Shown here: positions 39,087-48,513 of the stretch, one piece after another
How positions within the stretch are numbered: position 1 is the stretch's first letter
Layout of the letters: each line of letters starts with the position of its first letter
Origin: Corallibacter vietnamensis
GTDB taxonomy: Bacteria; Bacteroidota; Bacteroidia; Flavobacteriales; Flavobacteriaceae
NCBI RefSeq assembly: GCF_039537875.1
Contig: NZ_BAABBI010000007.1
Span: forward strand, 1 to 54,869
Reading direction: 5' to 3'
Length of the DNA: 54,869 bases
The notes under the pieces: generated by a model
Seen by the model: only the letters and a program-made list of their open reading frames with translations
Told to the model about the DNA's origin: nothing
Database searches by the model: none
Program-made: the position numbers and the translations under genes

Positions 39087-41537
39087 ATGAAGAAAACTAG
39101 TTTTTTAAGTCTTGACAGTTTGTCACTACAGGAATTTGATGAAAATTCAGAGTTAATTCCGTTAATGACTCCCGAAGACGAAGAAGAGATAAATAATGAA
39201 GAATTGCCTGCAACCTTGCCAATTCTTTCATTAAGAAATACCGTATTGTTTCCTGGTGTTGTAATTCCTATTACAGCAGGTCGCGATAAGTCAATAAAAT
39301 TGATAAACGACGCAAACAAAGGAAGCAAAGTAATAGGTGTTGTTGCTCAAAAAGATGAAGCAATAGAAAATCCTACAGCAAAAGATATTCATGAAACAGG
39401 TACTGTAGCTAGAATATTGCGAGTTTTAAAAATGCCAGATGGTAACACAACCGTTATTATTCAAGGTAAAAAACGCTTTAATGTAGCCGAGGTAATTACT
39501 GAAGAGCCATACATGAATGCGACTATTCGTGAAGTTCCTGAAGCAAAACCAGCAAGTCAAAGTAAAGAGTTTAATGCTATTATAGAATCTATAAAAGATT
39601 TAGCATTACAAATTATACAGGATAGTCCAAACATTCCTAGCGAAGCTTCTTTTGCTATAAAAAATATCCAAAGTGATTCTTTCTTGATAAACTTTGTATC
39701 GTCAAATATGAACTTGTCTGTTCAAGAAAAGCAAAGATTACTTGAAACTAATGACCTTAAGGAACGTGCTTTAGAGACTTTAAAGTATATGAATATAGAG
39801 TTTCAAAAATTGGAACTTAAAAATGATATTCAATCCAAGGTTCAAAGTGATATGAATCAGCAGCAGCGAGAGTACTTTCTACACCAACAAATGAAAACCA
39901 TTCAAGAAGAACTTGGTGGAGTAAGCTATGATGAAGAGTTGGAAGAAATGAAAGAACGTGCCAAGAGCAAGAAGTGGGATGACAAAGTAAAGAAGCATTT
40001 TGATAAAGAAATAGCCAAAATGCAGCGTATGAATCCGCAAGTTGCAGAATATTCTATACAGCGTAATTACCTAGACTTATTCCTTGATTTACCTTGGAAT
40101 GAATTCAGCAAAGATAAATTCGATTTAAAACGCGCTAAGCGTATTTTAGATAAAGACCATTACGGTTTAGATGATGTAAAGCGTCGTATTATTGAGTACT
40201 TGGCAGTATTGAAATTACGTAATGATATGAAATCACCAATTCTTTGTTTGTATGGACCTCCAGGCGTTGGTAAAACATCATTAGGAAAATCTATAGCAGA
40301 AGCATTAGGGCGAGAGTATGTGCGTATTTCTTTAGGAGGTTTACGTGACGAAGCAGAAATACGCGGACATAGAAAAACATACATAGGAGCTATGCCAGGA
40401 CGTATTATTCAGAGTCTTAAAAAAGCAGGAACATCAAACCCTGTATTTGTTTTAGATGAAATAGATAAATTATCAAACTCTCACCAAGGTGATCCTTCAT
40501 CTGCAATGTTAGAGGTTTTAGATCCGGAGCAAAACAGTGAATTTTATGATAATTTCCTTGAAATGGGGTTTGATTTATCAAAAGTCATGTTCATTGCTAC
40601 ATCAAACAGTTTAAATACCATTCAGCCTGCCTTAAGAGATAGAATGGAAATTATAAACGTTACTGGTTATACAATTGAAGAAAAAGTAGAAATAGCAAAG
40701 CGTCATTTATTACCAAAACAATTAGAAGAACATGGTTTGGATGATAAGGCTTTAAAAATTGCAAAACCTCAATTAGAAAAAATAGTTGAAGGCTATACAA
40801 GAGAATCTGGTGTTCGTGGACTTGAAAAACAAATAGCAAAAATGGTGCGTTATGCAGCAAAAAATATTGCTATGGAAGAAACTTATAATATTAAAGTAAC
40901 AAACGATGATATTGTTGAGGTTCTTGGTAGTCCAAAGATGGAACGTGACAAATATGAAAACAATGATGTTGCTGGAGTTGTTACAGGGTTGGCTTGGACA
41001 CGGGTTGGCGGTGATATATTGTTTATCGAATCAATCTTATCTAAAGGAAAGGGTAGCTTAAGTATTACAGGAAACCTAGGTAAGGTAATGAAAGAGTCTG
41101 CTACTATTGCGATGGAATATATTAAAGCAAATGCAGATGAGTTTGGCATAAACCCAGAAGTTTTTGATAAGTATAATGTACACATTCATGTGCCTGAAGG
41201 TGCAACTCCAAAAGATGGGCCTAGTGCAGGAGTTACCATGCTTACATCGTTAGTATCATTATTTACGCAGCGTAAAGTCAAGAAAAACATTGCAATGACT
41301 GGTGAAATAACATTACGAGGTAAAGTATTGCCAGTTGGAGGAATTAAGGAAAAAATTCTTGCAGCAAAACGAGCACGCATAAAAGAAATTTTACTTTGTG
41401 AAGATAATAAACGAGATATTGATGAAATTAAACCAGAATATTTAAAAGGGTTAAGCTTTCATTATGTGTCAGATATGAGAGATGTTATTAAGTTAGCACT
41501 CACAAATCAAAAGGTTAAAGATGCCAAAAAACTATAA
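39087..41537 (+). CDS. lon: Endopeptidase La (Lon protease)
   Basis: 816 residues. LON N-domain (about 40-240) starting LPILSLRNTVLFPGVVIPI; long helical linker; AAA+ module with Walker A GPPGVGKT from G390 and Walker B VFVLDEIDK; C-terminal serine protease domain with S713 in KDGPSAGVTM and K754 in GGIKEK. It degrades misfolded and regulatory proteins using ATP. Monocistronic, followed by a clear terminator at 41558. Confidence 0.96.
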   Translation: MKKTSFLSLDSLSLQEFDENSELIPLMTPEDEEEINNEELPATLPILSLRNTVLFPGVVIPITAGRDKSIKLINDANKGSKVIGVVAQKDEAIENPTAKDIHETGTVARILRVLKMPDGNTTVIIQGKKRFNVAEVITEEPYMNATIREVPEAKPASQSKEFNAIIESIKDLALQIIQDSPNIPSEASFAIKNIQSDSFLINFVSSNMNLSVQEKQRLLETNDLKERALETLKYMNIEFQKLELKNDIQSKVQSDMNQQQREYFLHQQMKTIQEELGGVSYDEELEEMKERAKSKKWDDKVKKHFDKEIAKMQRMNPQVAEYSIQRNYLDLFLDLPWNEFSKDKFDLKRAKRILDKDHYGLDDVKRRIIEYLAVLKLRNDMKSPILCLYGPPGVGKTSLGKSIAEALGREYVRISLGGLRDEAEIRGHRKTYIGAMPGRIIQSLKKAGTSNPVFVLDEIDKLSNSHQGDPSSAMLEVLDPEQNSEFYDNFLEMGFDLSKVMFIATSNSLNTIQPALRDRMEIINVTGYTIEEKVEIAKRHLLPKQLEEHGLDDKALKIAKPQLEKIVEGYTRESGVRGLEKQIAKMVRYAAKNIAMEETYNIKVTNDDIVEVLGSPKMERDKYENNDVAGVVTGLAWTRVGGDILFIESILSKGKGSLSITGNLGKVMKESATIAMEYIKANADEFGINPEVFDKYNVHIHVPEGATPKDGPSAGVTMLTSLVSLFTQRKVKKNIAMTGEITLRGKVLPVGGIKEKILAAKRARIKEILLCEDNKRDIDEIKPEYLKGLSFHYVSDMRDVIKLALTNQKVKDAKKL

Positions 41538-41557
41538 AAAGTAGCATTACATAGATT

Positions 41558-41589
41558 AAAACCTCGAAATTATTTTCGAGGTTTTTTTA
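41558..41589 (+). terminator. Terminator of lon
   Basis: AAAACCTCGAAA (about 41558-41569) pairs with TTTCGAGGTTTT (41574-41585), four-base loop and T-run. Confidence 0.88.
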
Positions 41590-41652
41590 TAACTTAAAAA
41601 TAAATTATAATTGCAACCGTTTTAAGATAGATTTAGTTACTTTGTGTACTCT

Positions 41653-42672
41653 ATGATAAAGAACATTACCAAGCTATTTTTTTTTCTAATTTCTTCTACA
41701 GCATTTGCACAAGTAGGAGGAGAATCAACATACCAGTTTCTTAATTTGGTAAGTTCACCACGTCAAGCTGCGCTAGGAGGTAAAGTATTTACCAATGTAG
41801 ATTATGATGTTACTCAAGCATTAACCAATCCGTCAACTATTAATGTTGAAATGGATAACCAGTTAGCAATAAACTATTCAAGTTATTTAGGAGGTATCAA
41901 TTATGGTACAGCAGCTTATGCTTATACTTGGGATAGACGTGTGCAAACATACCACATGGGAGTAACTTATATAAACTACGGTAGTTTTGAAGGTTATGAT
42001 GAGCAAGGTAATGCAACAAACTCTTTTTCAGGAAACGAAGCATTATTATCATTTGGTTATGCAAAACAAATAGGATATTCAGATTTTTACATAGGAGGTA
42101 ATGTTAAGTTAATAACCTCCAAACTAGAGCAGTATACATCGTTTGGAGCAGCTGTAGATGCAGGACTTATATATATTGATGAGGATATAGAGTTTCAAGC
42201 AACACTTGTAGTTAGAAATGCCGGAATACAAATAACCACTTATGCAGGCCAAAATGAGCCATTGCCTTTTGAGGTCGCTTTTGGAATGTCTCAAACATTA
42301 GAGCATATTCCTTTACGTTGGCACTTAACGTTTGAAAACTTACAAGAATGGCCAATTGGTGTATCAAATCCTGCTAGAGCAGAAACAGATTTAGAAGGTA
42401 ATCAAACACAAGAAAAAGTAGGCTTTTTTAATAATGTATTAAGGCATACAATACTAGGAGCAGAGCTTTTTCCTGATAAAGGCTTTAATATTAGATTAGG
42501 CTATAACTTTAGAAGATCAGAAGAGCTTCGTATTGTTGAGCAACGTAATTTTTCAGGAATTTCAGTAGGTGTTGGATTAAAAATTAACAAAATGCGCTTT
42601 AGTTTTACACACGCAAGATATACAAGCGCAAGTAACGCCAACTTCTTCGGATTACAATTAGATTTACGATAA
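41653..42672 (+). CDS. porQ: Type IX secretion system protein PorQ
   Basis: 339 residues from the ATG at 41653 (a GTG lies three codons upstream). After the signal (TAFAQ) comes GGESTYQFLNLVSSPRQAALGGK, the PorQ N-terminal hallmark, then a beta-barrel of PorV/FadL type (INYSSYLGGINYGTAAYAY, GVGLKINKMRFSFTHARY). PorQ works with PorU, PorV and PorZ in the attachment complex that processes T9SS cargo. The stop codon directly abuts the ATG of cmk, a conserved pair. Confidence 0.88.
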   Translation: MIKNITKLFFFLISSTAFAQVGGESTYQFLNLVSSPRQAALGGKVFTNVDYDVTQALTNPSTINVEMDNQLAINYSSYLGGINYGTAAYAYTWDRRVQTYHMGVTYINYGSFEGYDEQGNATNSFSGNEALLSFGYAKQIGYSDFYIGGNVKLITSKLEQYTSFGAAVDAGLIYIDEDIEFQATLVVRNAGIQITTYAGQNEPLPFEVAFGMSQTLEHIPLRWHLTFENLQEWPIGVSNPARAETDLEGNQTQEKVGFFNNVLRHTILGAELFPDKGFNIRLGYNFRRSEELRIVEQRNFSGISVGVGLKINKMRFSFTHARYTSASNANFFGLQLDLR

Positions 42673-43368
42673 ATGCAAAAAATAACCATAGCCATAGATG
42701 GGTTTTCTTCCACAGGAAAAAGTACTGTTGCCAAACAAATAGCCAAACAGTTAGGTTATATTTATGTTGACACAGGCGCTATGTATCGTGCTGTTACTTA
42801 TTTTGCCATGCAAAACAAGTATATTGATAAATCTCATTTTGATATAGAAGCTTTAGTGACTTCGCTCCATAATATTCGAATAAGCTTTAAGTTTAATGAA
42901 AATTTAGGCTTTGCTGAAGTTTACTTAAACGGTATAAATATTGAAAAAGAAGTTCGTACACTTGAGGTTTCATCATTTGTGAGCCAAGTTGCTACTGTTC
43001 CAGAAGTCCGTTATCAATTAGTAAAGCAACAGCAAAAAATGGGTAAAGATAAAGGCGTGGTTATGGATGGTCGTGATATTGGAACTGTAGTTTTTCCTGA
43101 AGCCGAGCTTAAAATATTTATGACAGCCTCTGCCGAAACTCGTGCAACACGTCGTTTTAAAGAGTTGTCAGAACGCGGTGATAATGTCTCGTATGATGAG
43201 GTACTTCATAATGTTAAAGAACGTGATTATATTGATTCTCACAGAGCAGACTCACCACTAGTTAAAGCTAGTGATGCTATAGAAATTGATAATTCTAACT
43301 TATCACTTCAAGAACAATTTGATAAAATTCTTCAACTTGTAAACACAGCGCTAAAAGCTAATCAGTAA
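42673..43368 (+). CDS. cmk: (d)CMP kinase
   Basis: 231 residues. P-loop GFSSTGKST at 10-18, the DTGAMYRAVT substrate segment, VVMDGRDIGTVVFP, and RRFKEL...RDYIDSHRADSPL near the lid. It phosphorylates CMP and dCMP with ATP. Starts one base after porQ ends; rpsA follows, the usual cmk-rpsA order found in many bacteria. Confidence 0.93.
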   Translation: MQKITIAIDGFSSTGKSTVAKQIAKQLGYIYVDTGAMYRAVTYFAMQNKYIDKSHFDIEALVTSLHNIRISFKFNENLGFAEVYLNGINIEKEVRTLEVSSFVSQVATVPEVRYQLVKQQQKMGKDKGVVMDGRDIGTVVFPEAELKIFMTASAETRATRRFKELSERGDNVSYDEVLHNVKERDYIDSHRADSPLVKASDAIEIDNSNLSLQEQFDKILQLVNTALKANQ

Positions 43369-43416
43369 AACTTTAATTTTTAGTGCAATACATTAGGTGT
43401 TTTTAATAAAAAGTAG

Positions 43417-43459
43417 TATTTTTGCACTCCTTTTAGCGAATAGTCGGAATTATAAAAGG
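43417..43459 (+). promoter_or_regulatory. rpsA promoter -7 box and leader hairpin
   Basis: TATTTTTG (43417-43424) is an exact -7 box. Just downstream CCTTTTA (43429-43435) pairs with TAAAAGG (43453-43459) at the very 5' end of the transcript. The leader to the rpsA ATG is about 155 bases, long for this genome, and may carry autoregulation by S1. Confidence 0.5.
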
Positions 43460-43584
43460 AAAGAAAAACAATTTTTTATAAACACTTCTGTGTGTGTCGC
43501 TTAAAATTTCCGTAATCATACAGAATACAAATCACAATGTTAGTTGCTCATTTATAACGTAATAACATTGAATACTTAAATTAA

Positions 43585-45414
43585 ATGGCTGAAAAAGCAA
43601 AGCAAGCTGAAGTTGAAGCAACAGAAGCAAAACAAGCAGAAGCTCCAGTAGTATCTGAAGCACAAGCAAACCCTGAAAAATTCTTAAAAGAGTTTAACTG
43701 GCACAACTACCAAGAAGGTATTGATGAAGTTGAAGATTCTCAATTAAAAGAATTTGAAAAATTAGTAGCAGATAATTTCGTAGACACTTTAGATGATGAA
43801 GTAGTAGAAGGAGAAGTAATTCATATTACAGATCGTGATGCTATCATTGATATCAATGCAAAATCTGAAGGTGTAATTTCATTAAACGAATTCCGTTACA
43901 ACCCAAATTTAAAAGTTGGAGATAAAGTAGAAGTATTAATTGACGTTCGTGAAGACGCAACAGGACAATTAGTATTATCTCACAGAAAAGCACGTGTAAT
44001 TAAAGCGTGGGATCGTGTAAATGCTGCTCATGATAGCGGTGAAATCGTTAATGGTTTCGTTAAGTGTAGAACAAAAGGAGGTATGATTGTAGATGTTTTC
44101 GGAATTGAAGCATTCTTACCAGGTTCTCAAATTGATGTTAAGCCAATTAGAGATTACGATCAATATGTAAATAAAACTATGGAATTTAAAGTTGTGAAAA
44201 TCAACCACGAATTCAAAAACGTAGTAGTTTCTCATAAAGCACTTATTGAGGCTGATATTGAAGAACAAAAGAAAGAAATCATTGGTCAATTAGAAAAAGG
44301 TCAAGTATTAGAAGGTGTTGTTAAAAACATCACATCTTACGGTGTATTTATTGATCTTGGTGGCGTTGACGGATTAATTCACATTACAGATCTTTCTTGG
44401 TCTAGAATTAATCATCCAAACGAAATCGTAGAACTAGACCAAAAACTTAACGTTGTAATCCTTGATTTTGATGAAAACAAATCAAGAATCCAATTAGGAT
44501 TAAAACAATTAAGCAAACATCCTTGGGATGCTTTAGGAGAAGACGTAAAAGTTGGAGATAAAGTAAAAGGTAAAGTTGTTGTAATTGCAGATTACGGTGC
44601 ATTTATTGAAGTAGCTGATGGAGTTGAAGGATTAATTCACGTATCAGAAATGTCATGGTCTACACACTTACGTTCAGCTCAAGATTTCGTTTCTGTAGGA
44701 GATGAAGTTGAAGCTCAAATATTAACTCTAGATAGAGAAGAGCGTAAAATGTCTCTTGGTATTAAGCAATTAACGCCAGACCCATGGACAGATATCACTA
44801 CAAAATATCCAGTTGGTTCTAACCATACAGGAACAGTAAGAAACTTTACAAACTTTGGTGTGTTTGTTGAATTAGAAGAAGGTATCGACGGATTAATTTA
44901 TATCTCTGATTTATCTTGGACTAAAAAGATTAAGCATCCAAGTGAATTCTGTAGCGTAGGTGATAAGCTAGACGTTGTAGTATTAGAGTTAGATGTTGAA
45001 GGACGTAAATTAAGTTTAGGTCACAAACAAACTACTGAAAACCCTTGGGATAAGTACGAAGCTGAATTTGCTATAGATACAGTTCATAAAGCTGAAATCT
45101 CTGAAATCGTAGATAAAGGTGCTACTATTGAATTTAACGAAGATATCGTTGCATTTGTACCAGCACGTCATTTAGAGAAGGAAGACGGCAAGAAACTTAA
45201 AAAAGGAGAAGAAGCTGAATTCAAAATCATTGAATTTAATAAAGAGTTTAAACGTGTAGTTGCATCTCATACAGCAATCTTCAGAGAAGAAGAAGCTGCT
45301 AATGTAAAAGCTGCTGCTAAAAAGGCACAAGCTGCTGCTGCAGAAGCAAAACCAACTTTAGGTGATGCTAATGATGCTTTACAAGCTCTTAAAGATAAAA
45401 TGGACGGAAAATAA
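43585..45414 (+). CDS. rpsA: 30S ribosomal protein S1
   Basis: 609 residues, with an alanine/glutamate-rich N-terminal extension (1-35) and about six S1 OB-folds. Clear repeats are GQVLEGVVKNITSYGVFIDL with GLIHITDLSW, GDKVKGKVVVIADYGAFIEV with GLIHVSEMSW, and GSNHTGTVRNFTNFGVFVEL with GLIYISDLSW. The C-terminal tail is Ala/Lys-rich. It binds mRNA and the 30S subunit; in Bacteroidota it is central to initiation because Shine-Dalgarno sequences are weak. Codon use is the most biased in the window, as expected for high expression. Confidence 0.96.
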   Translation: MAEKAKQAEVEATEAKQAEAPVVSEAQANPEKFLKEFNWHNYQEGIDEVEDSQLKEFEKLVADNFVDTLDDEVVEGEVIHITDRDAIIDINAKSEGVISLNEFRYNPNLKVGDKVEVLIDVREDATGQLVLSHRKARVIKAWDRVNAAHDSGEIVNGFVKCRTKGGMIVDVFGIEAFLPGSQIDVKPIRDYDQYVNKTMEFKVVKINHEFKNVVVSHKALIEADIEEQKKEIIGQLEKGQVLEGVVKNITSYGVFIDLGGVDGLIHITDLSWSRINHPNEIVELDQKLNVVILDFDENKSRIQLGLKQLSKHPWDALGEDVKVGDKVKGKVVVIADYGAFIEVADGVEGLIHVSEMSWSTHLRSAQDFVSVGDEVEAQILTLDREERKMSLGIKQLTPDPWTDITTKYPVGSNHTGTVRNFTNFGVFVELEEGIDGLIYISDLSWTKKIKHPSEFCSVGDKLDVVVLELDVEGRKLSLGHKQTTENPWDKYEAEFAIDTVHKAEISEIVDKGATIEFNEDIVAFVPARHLEKEDGKKLKKGEEAEFKIIEFNKEFKRVVASHTAIFREEEAANVKAAAKKAQAAAAEAKPTLGDANDALQALKDKMDGK

Positions 45415-45437
45415 TTTTTAACTGTTCTACATAACTC

Positions 45438-45470
45438 AAAAGCCTTCAAGAGATTGAAGGCTTTTTTTTT
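45438..45470 (+). terminator. Terminator of rpsA
   Basis: AAAGCCTTCAA (45438-45448 region) pairs with TTGAAGGCTTT, GAGA loop, followed by a run of about nine T residues. Confidence 0.9.
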
Positions 45471-45606
45471 GTTGAAATGTTAATATTTTGTGTTTTTTGC
45501 AGATTATTTGTGTTTATTTTTGATTAAATAAAATATAATTCGTAAATATTGTTAATTATTTATTAAAACTGTTAATTTTTAGTTTTACTAAAATTTAAAT
45601 TAGTTC
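45471..45606. other. AT-rich intergenic sequence, nothing recognised
   Basis: After the rpsA terminator the sequence is very AT-rich, without open frames or clear promoter pairs. It leads into the structured element starting near 45607. Confidence 0.5.
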
Positions 45607-45696
45607 TTGGGGGAAAATATTACAGTCAGTAATATCTGTTTTAGATCTTATCTGTAATATTGATTTAAAAAGAAGCTTTATAGCTTCTTTTTTTTG
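45607..45696 (+). ncRNA. Structured element ending in a terminator (small RNA or leader candidate)
   Basis: Between rpsA and pyrR, AATATTACAG (45616-45625) can pair with CTGTAATATT (45652-45661), or its ATATTAC part with GTAATAT (45629-45635) across a five-base loop; the two pairings exclude each other. A hairpin AAGAAGC/GCTTCTT with a long T-run follows (45669-45695). The pyrR promoter box lies after the terminator, so this looks like a separate short transcript. No known family recognised and its promoter is unclear. Confidence 0.4.
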
Positions 45697-45738
45697 TTTT
45701 TGTTTCAATAACAGCACAACCAATGTAAAATTTTGCAC

Positions 45739-45746
45739 TATCTTTG
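45739..45746 (+). promoter_or_regulatory. -7 box of the pyrR-pyrB operon
   Basis: TATCTTTG matches TAnnTTTG exactly, 30 bases before the pyrR ATG at 45777. No TTG stands at the ideal distance upstream. Confidence 0.55.
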
Positions 45747-45776
45747 TTAATTAAATACGTTTGGATAGATTAAATT

Positions 45777-46316
45777 ATGAGTCAAAAAGTATTACTTAAT
45801 GCTAAAGAAGTCAATATTATTCTTAATAGATTAGCTTGTCAGCTCATAGAAAAACATAATAAATTCACAAATACCGTACTAGTAGGTATTCAGCCTAGAG
45901 GCAAATATTTAGCAAACAGACTAGCCAAAATTTTAAATGAAGATTACAAAATCAAGAATTTAAAATTAGGATATTTAGATATTACGTTTTACCGTGATGA
46001 TTTTAGAAGAGGCGAGAAAACTCTGGAGGCAAACACAACACAGATAGATTTTATTGTAGAAGATAAAAATGTAGTTTTTATTGACGATGTATTATATACA
46101 GGTCGTAGTATTAGAGCTGCTTTAACAGCAATACAATCTTTTGGTAGACCTCAAGAAATAGAGCTTTTAACATTAATAGACAGACGTTTTAGTAGGCATT
46201 TACCAATACAACCCGATTACAGAGGTAGACAGGTAGATGCCATAAACAATGAAAAAGTTAAGGTAAACTGGGTTGAAAATGACGGAGAAGATTCAGTTTA
46301 TTTAATAAATAATTAA
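45777..46316 (+). CDS. pyrR: Bifunctional pyr operon regulator / uracil phosphoribosyltransferase
   Basis: 179 residues, a normal PyrR length. Type I phosphoribosyltransferase fold with LVGIQPRGKYLANRL, YRDDFRRGE and the PRPP loop VVFIDDVLYTGRS at 99-111. PyrR senses uridine nucleotides and in Firmicutes binds mRNA attenuators; here no matching binding loop was recognised upstream. First gene of a tight run pyrR-pyrB-STAS-like-rnz. Confidence 0.92.
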   Translation: MSQKVLLNAKEVNIILNRLACQLIEKHNKFTNTVLVGIQPRGKYLANRLAKILNEDYKIKNLKLGYLDITFYRDDFRRGEKTLEANTTQIDFIVEDKNVVFIDDVLYTGRSIRAALTAIQSFGRPQEIELLTLIDRRFSRHLPIQPDYRGRQVDAINNEKVKVNWVENDGEDSVYLINN

Positions 46317-46326
46317 GAACAGCATT

Positions 46327-47256
46327 ATGAGCGAGTTAAGTGTTGATCACTTATTAGGCATAAAATATCTTAACGAAAAAGATATTCAACTTATTTTTGA
46401 AACAGCAGATCATTTTAAGGAAGTGATTAATAGACCTATAAAAAAAGTGCCTTCGCTTCGAGACATTACCATTGCAAATTTATTTTTTGAAAACTCAACA
46501 CGAACAAAACTTTCTTTTGAGTTAGCTGAAAAGCGATTATCTGCTGATGTTATAAATTTTTCAGCAGCACAGTCATCAGTAAAAAAAGGAGAAACTTTAA
46601 TAGATACTGTAAATAATATTTTATCTATGAAAGTAGATATGGTTGTTATGAGACACCCTAATCCTGGAGCTGGTGTATTTCTGTCAAAACATATTAATGC
46701 TAGTATTATAAACGCTGGAGATGGTGCTCATGAGCATCCCACTCAAGCTTTATTGGATTCTTATTCTATACGTGAACGATTAGGAGATGTAGCTGGTAAA
46801 AATGTGGTTATTGTTGGTGATATACTCCATAGTCGCGTAGCCTTATCAAATATTTTTGCTCTAAAGTTACAAGGTGCAAATGTTATGGTTTGTGGACCAA
46901 AAACTTTAATGCCTAAATATATTGATACTTTAGGAGTTACTGTAGAAACAGATTTAAGAAAAGCTCTCAATTGGTGTGATGTTGCCAATATGTTACGTGT
47001 ACAAAATGAGCGTATGAGTGTAAGTTATTTTCCGTCATCTAGAGAATATACACAACAGTTTGGAGTAAATAAAGCTTTGTTAGACTCTCTAGACAAAGAA
47101 ATAACAATTATGCACCCAGGACCAATAAATCGTGGTGTTGAAATTACTAGTGATGTTGCAGATTCAAGCCAGTCTATTATACTAGACCAAGTTCAAAATG
47201 GTGTAGCTATAAGAATGGCAGTAATATATTTATTAGCGTCAAAAATTAAACAGTAA
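46327..47256 (+). CDS. pyrB: Aspartate carbamoyltransferase catalytic subunit
   Basis: 309 residues. Carbamoyl phosphate binding STRTKLSFE at 57-65, VVMRHPNPGAG, and HPTQALLDSYSI, with the aspartate-loop segment HPGPINRGVEI near the C-terminus. It catalyses the committed step of pyrimidine synthesis. Starts 10 bases after pyrR. No pyrI regulatory subunit is present, consistent with a class lacking it. Confidence 0.95.
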   Translation: MSELSVDHLLGIKYLNEKDIQLIFETADHFKEVINRPIKKVPSLRDITIANLFFENSTRTKLSFELAEKRLSADVINFSAAQSSVKKGETLIDTVNNILSMKVDMVVMRHPNPGAGVFLSKHINASIINAGDGAHEHPTQALLDSYSIRERLGDVAGKNVVIVGDILHSRVALSNIFALKLQGANVMVCGPKTLMPKYIDTLGVTVETDLRKALNWCDVANMLRVQNERMSVSYFPSSREYTQQFGVNKALLDSLDKEITIMHPGPINRGVEITSDVADSSQSIILDQVQNGVAIRMAVIYLLASKIKQ

Positions 47257-47268
47257 TAAAACTAGATT

Positions 47269-47601
47269 ATGATTGTAGATCAAAATGGCTCAACAACTGT
47301 TATTACTCAAGAAAAAGCATCTATTGTAGAGCTTGTAAAAAAATTAGATGTTCTTTATGAACGCTACAAAAACAATAATGTTATTGTTAATTTAAGTAGT
47401 TTAAAACCAATTTCTCTAGAAGAAATAATAGAGTTTCTTAAAATTTCAAATACGCATAGAAAAGCAAAACATTCTTTTGTCATAGTATCTGACAAAGTAA
47501 ATCTTAATGAAATGCCAGATGAGTTGGTTGTAGTACCAACTATGCAAGAAGCCTATGATATTATAGAAATGGAAGAAATGGAGCGTGATTTAGGGTTTTA
47601 A
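47269..47601 (+). CDS. Small STAS-like protein between pyrB and rnz
   Basis: 110 residues. The pattern of alternating strands and helices (NNVIVNLSSLKPISLEEIIE, KHSFVIVSDKVNLNEMP, VVVPTMQEAYDIIEMEE) resembles STAS/anti-sigma-antagonist folds, but I see no conserved phosphorylatable serine motif. It begins 12 bases after pyrB and ends 3 bases before rnz, so it is co-transcribed. A role is not known. Confidence 0.7.
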   Translation: MIVDQNGSTTVITQEKASIVELVKKLDVLYERYKNNNVIVNLSSLKPISLEEIIEFLKISNTHRKAKHSFVIVSDKVNLNEMPDELVVVPTMQEAYDIIEMEEMERDLGF

Positions 47602-47604
47602 ACT

Positions 47605-48513
47605 ATGAAACTAACTATTTTAGGCTGCTATAGTGCAACACCGCGTACTAATACCAATCCCACATCACAAGTTTTAGAAATAAACAACCATGTGTTTTTG
47701 ATAGATTGTGGAGAAGGTACGCAAGTAGAGTTACGCAGAAATAAAGTAAAGTTTTCTAGGATAAAGCACATATTTATCTCACACTTGCATGGTGATCATT
47801 ACTTTGGTTTAGTAGGATTAATATCTACATTTAGGTTGCTTACAAGAGAAACCGATCTTCATATTTACGGTCCTAAAGGATTAAAAGAAGTCATAACATT
47901 ACAAATGAAATTGGCCGATTCTTGGACAAATTATAAGCTTATTTTTCATGAGCTTACCTCAAAAGAATCAGAACTTATTTATGAGGATGATAAAGTAGAA
48001 GTGCACACTATTCCTTTAGATCATAGAATTTATACAAACGGATTTTTGTTTAAAGAAAAAGAAGGAGAGAGAAAACTAGATATGAATGCAGTATTAAATG
48101 CTGACATAGATGTCTCTTATTACAGAAAATTAAAACAAGGATTTGATGTTGTTAATGAAAAAGGGAAACTTATAAAAAATGAAACAGTAACCAAGCCACC
48201 AATAAACCCTAAAAGTTATGCTTTTTGTAGTGATACCATGTATAACGAACGTATTATTCCTATAATAGAGCATGTAAGTTTATTATATCACGAATCTACA
48301 TTTCTAGAAAAACACATAAGTTTAGCAGCACCTACCAAGCATAGTACAGCAAAACAAGCTGCTACTATTGCAAAACTTGCCAATGTAGGTAAATTAGTAT
48401 TAGGGCATTATTCAACGCGTTATGATGACTTAAAAGCCTTCAAAACTGAAGCCGAATCTATATTTAATGATGTAGAATTAGCAAAAGACGGAAAAACCAT
48501 CGAGATTAATTAA
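47605..48513 (+). CDS. rnz: Ribonuclease Z
   Basis: 302 residues. Metallo-beta-lactamase signature HLHGDH with ligands H60, H62, D64 and H65, further ligands in YAFCSDTMYNE and LGHYSTRY, and the tRNA-binding exosite segment around residues 155-185. It processes tRNA 3' ends. The last bases overlap the stop of the convergent gene at 48506 by eight bases. Confidence 0.93.
   Translation: MKLTILGCYSATPRTNTNPTSQVLEINNHVFLIDCGEGTQVELRRNKVKFSRIKHIFISHLHGDHYFGLVGLISTFRLLTRETDLHIYGPKGLKEVITLQMKLADSWTNYKLIFHELTSKESELIYEDDKVEVHTIPLDHRIYTNGFLFKEKEGERKLDMNAVLNADIDVSYYRKLKQGFDVVNEKGKLIKNETVTKPPINPKSYAFCSDTMYNERIIPIIEHVSLLYHESTFLEKHISLAAPTKHSTAKQAATIAKLANVGKLVLGHYSTRYDDLKAFKTEAESIFNDVELAKDGKTIEIN

Noticed and set aside
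45607..45776. PyrR-binding attenuator of the pyr operon
   Set aside because: The predicted promoter lies downstream of the terminator and I could not find the conserved PyrR-binding loop; kept only as an unassigned structured element.
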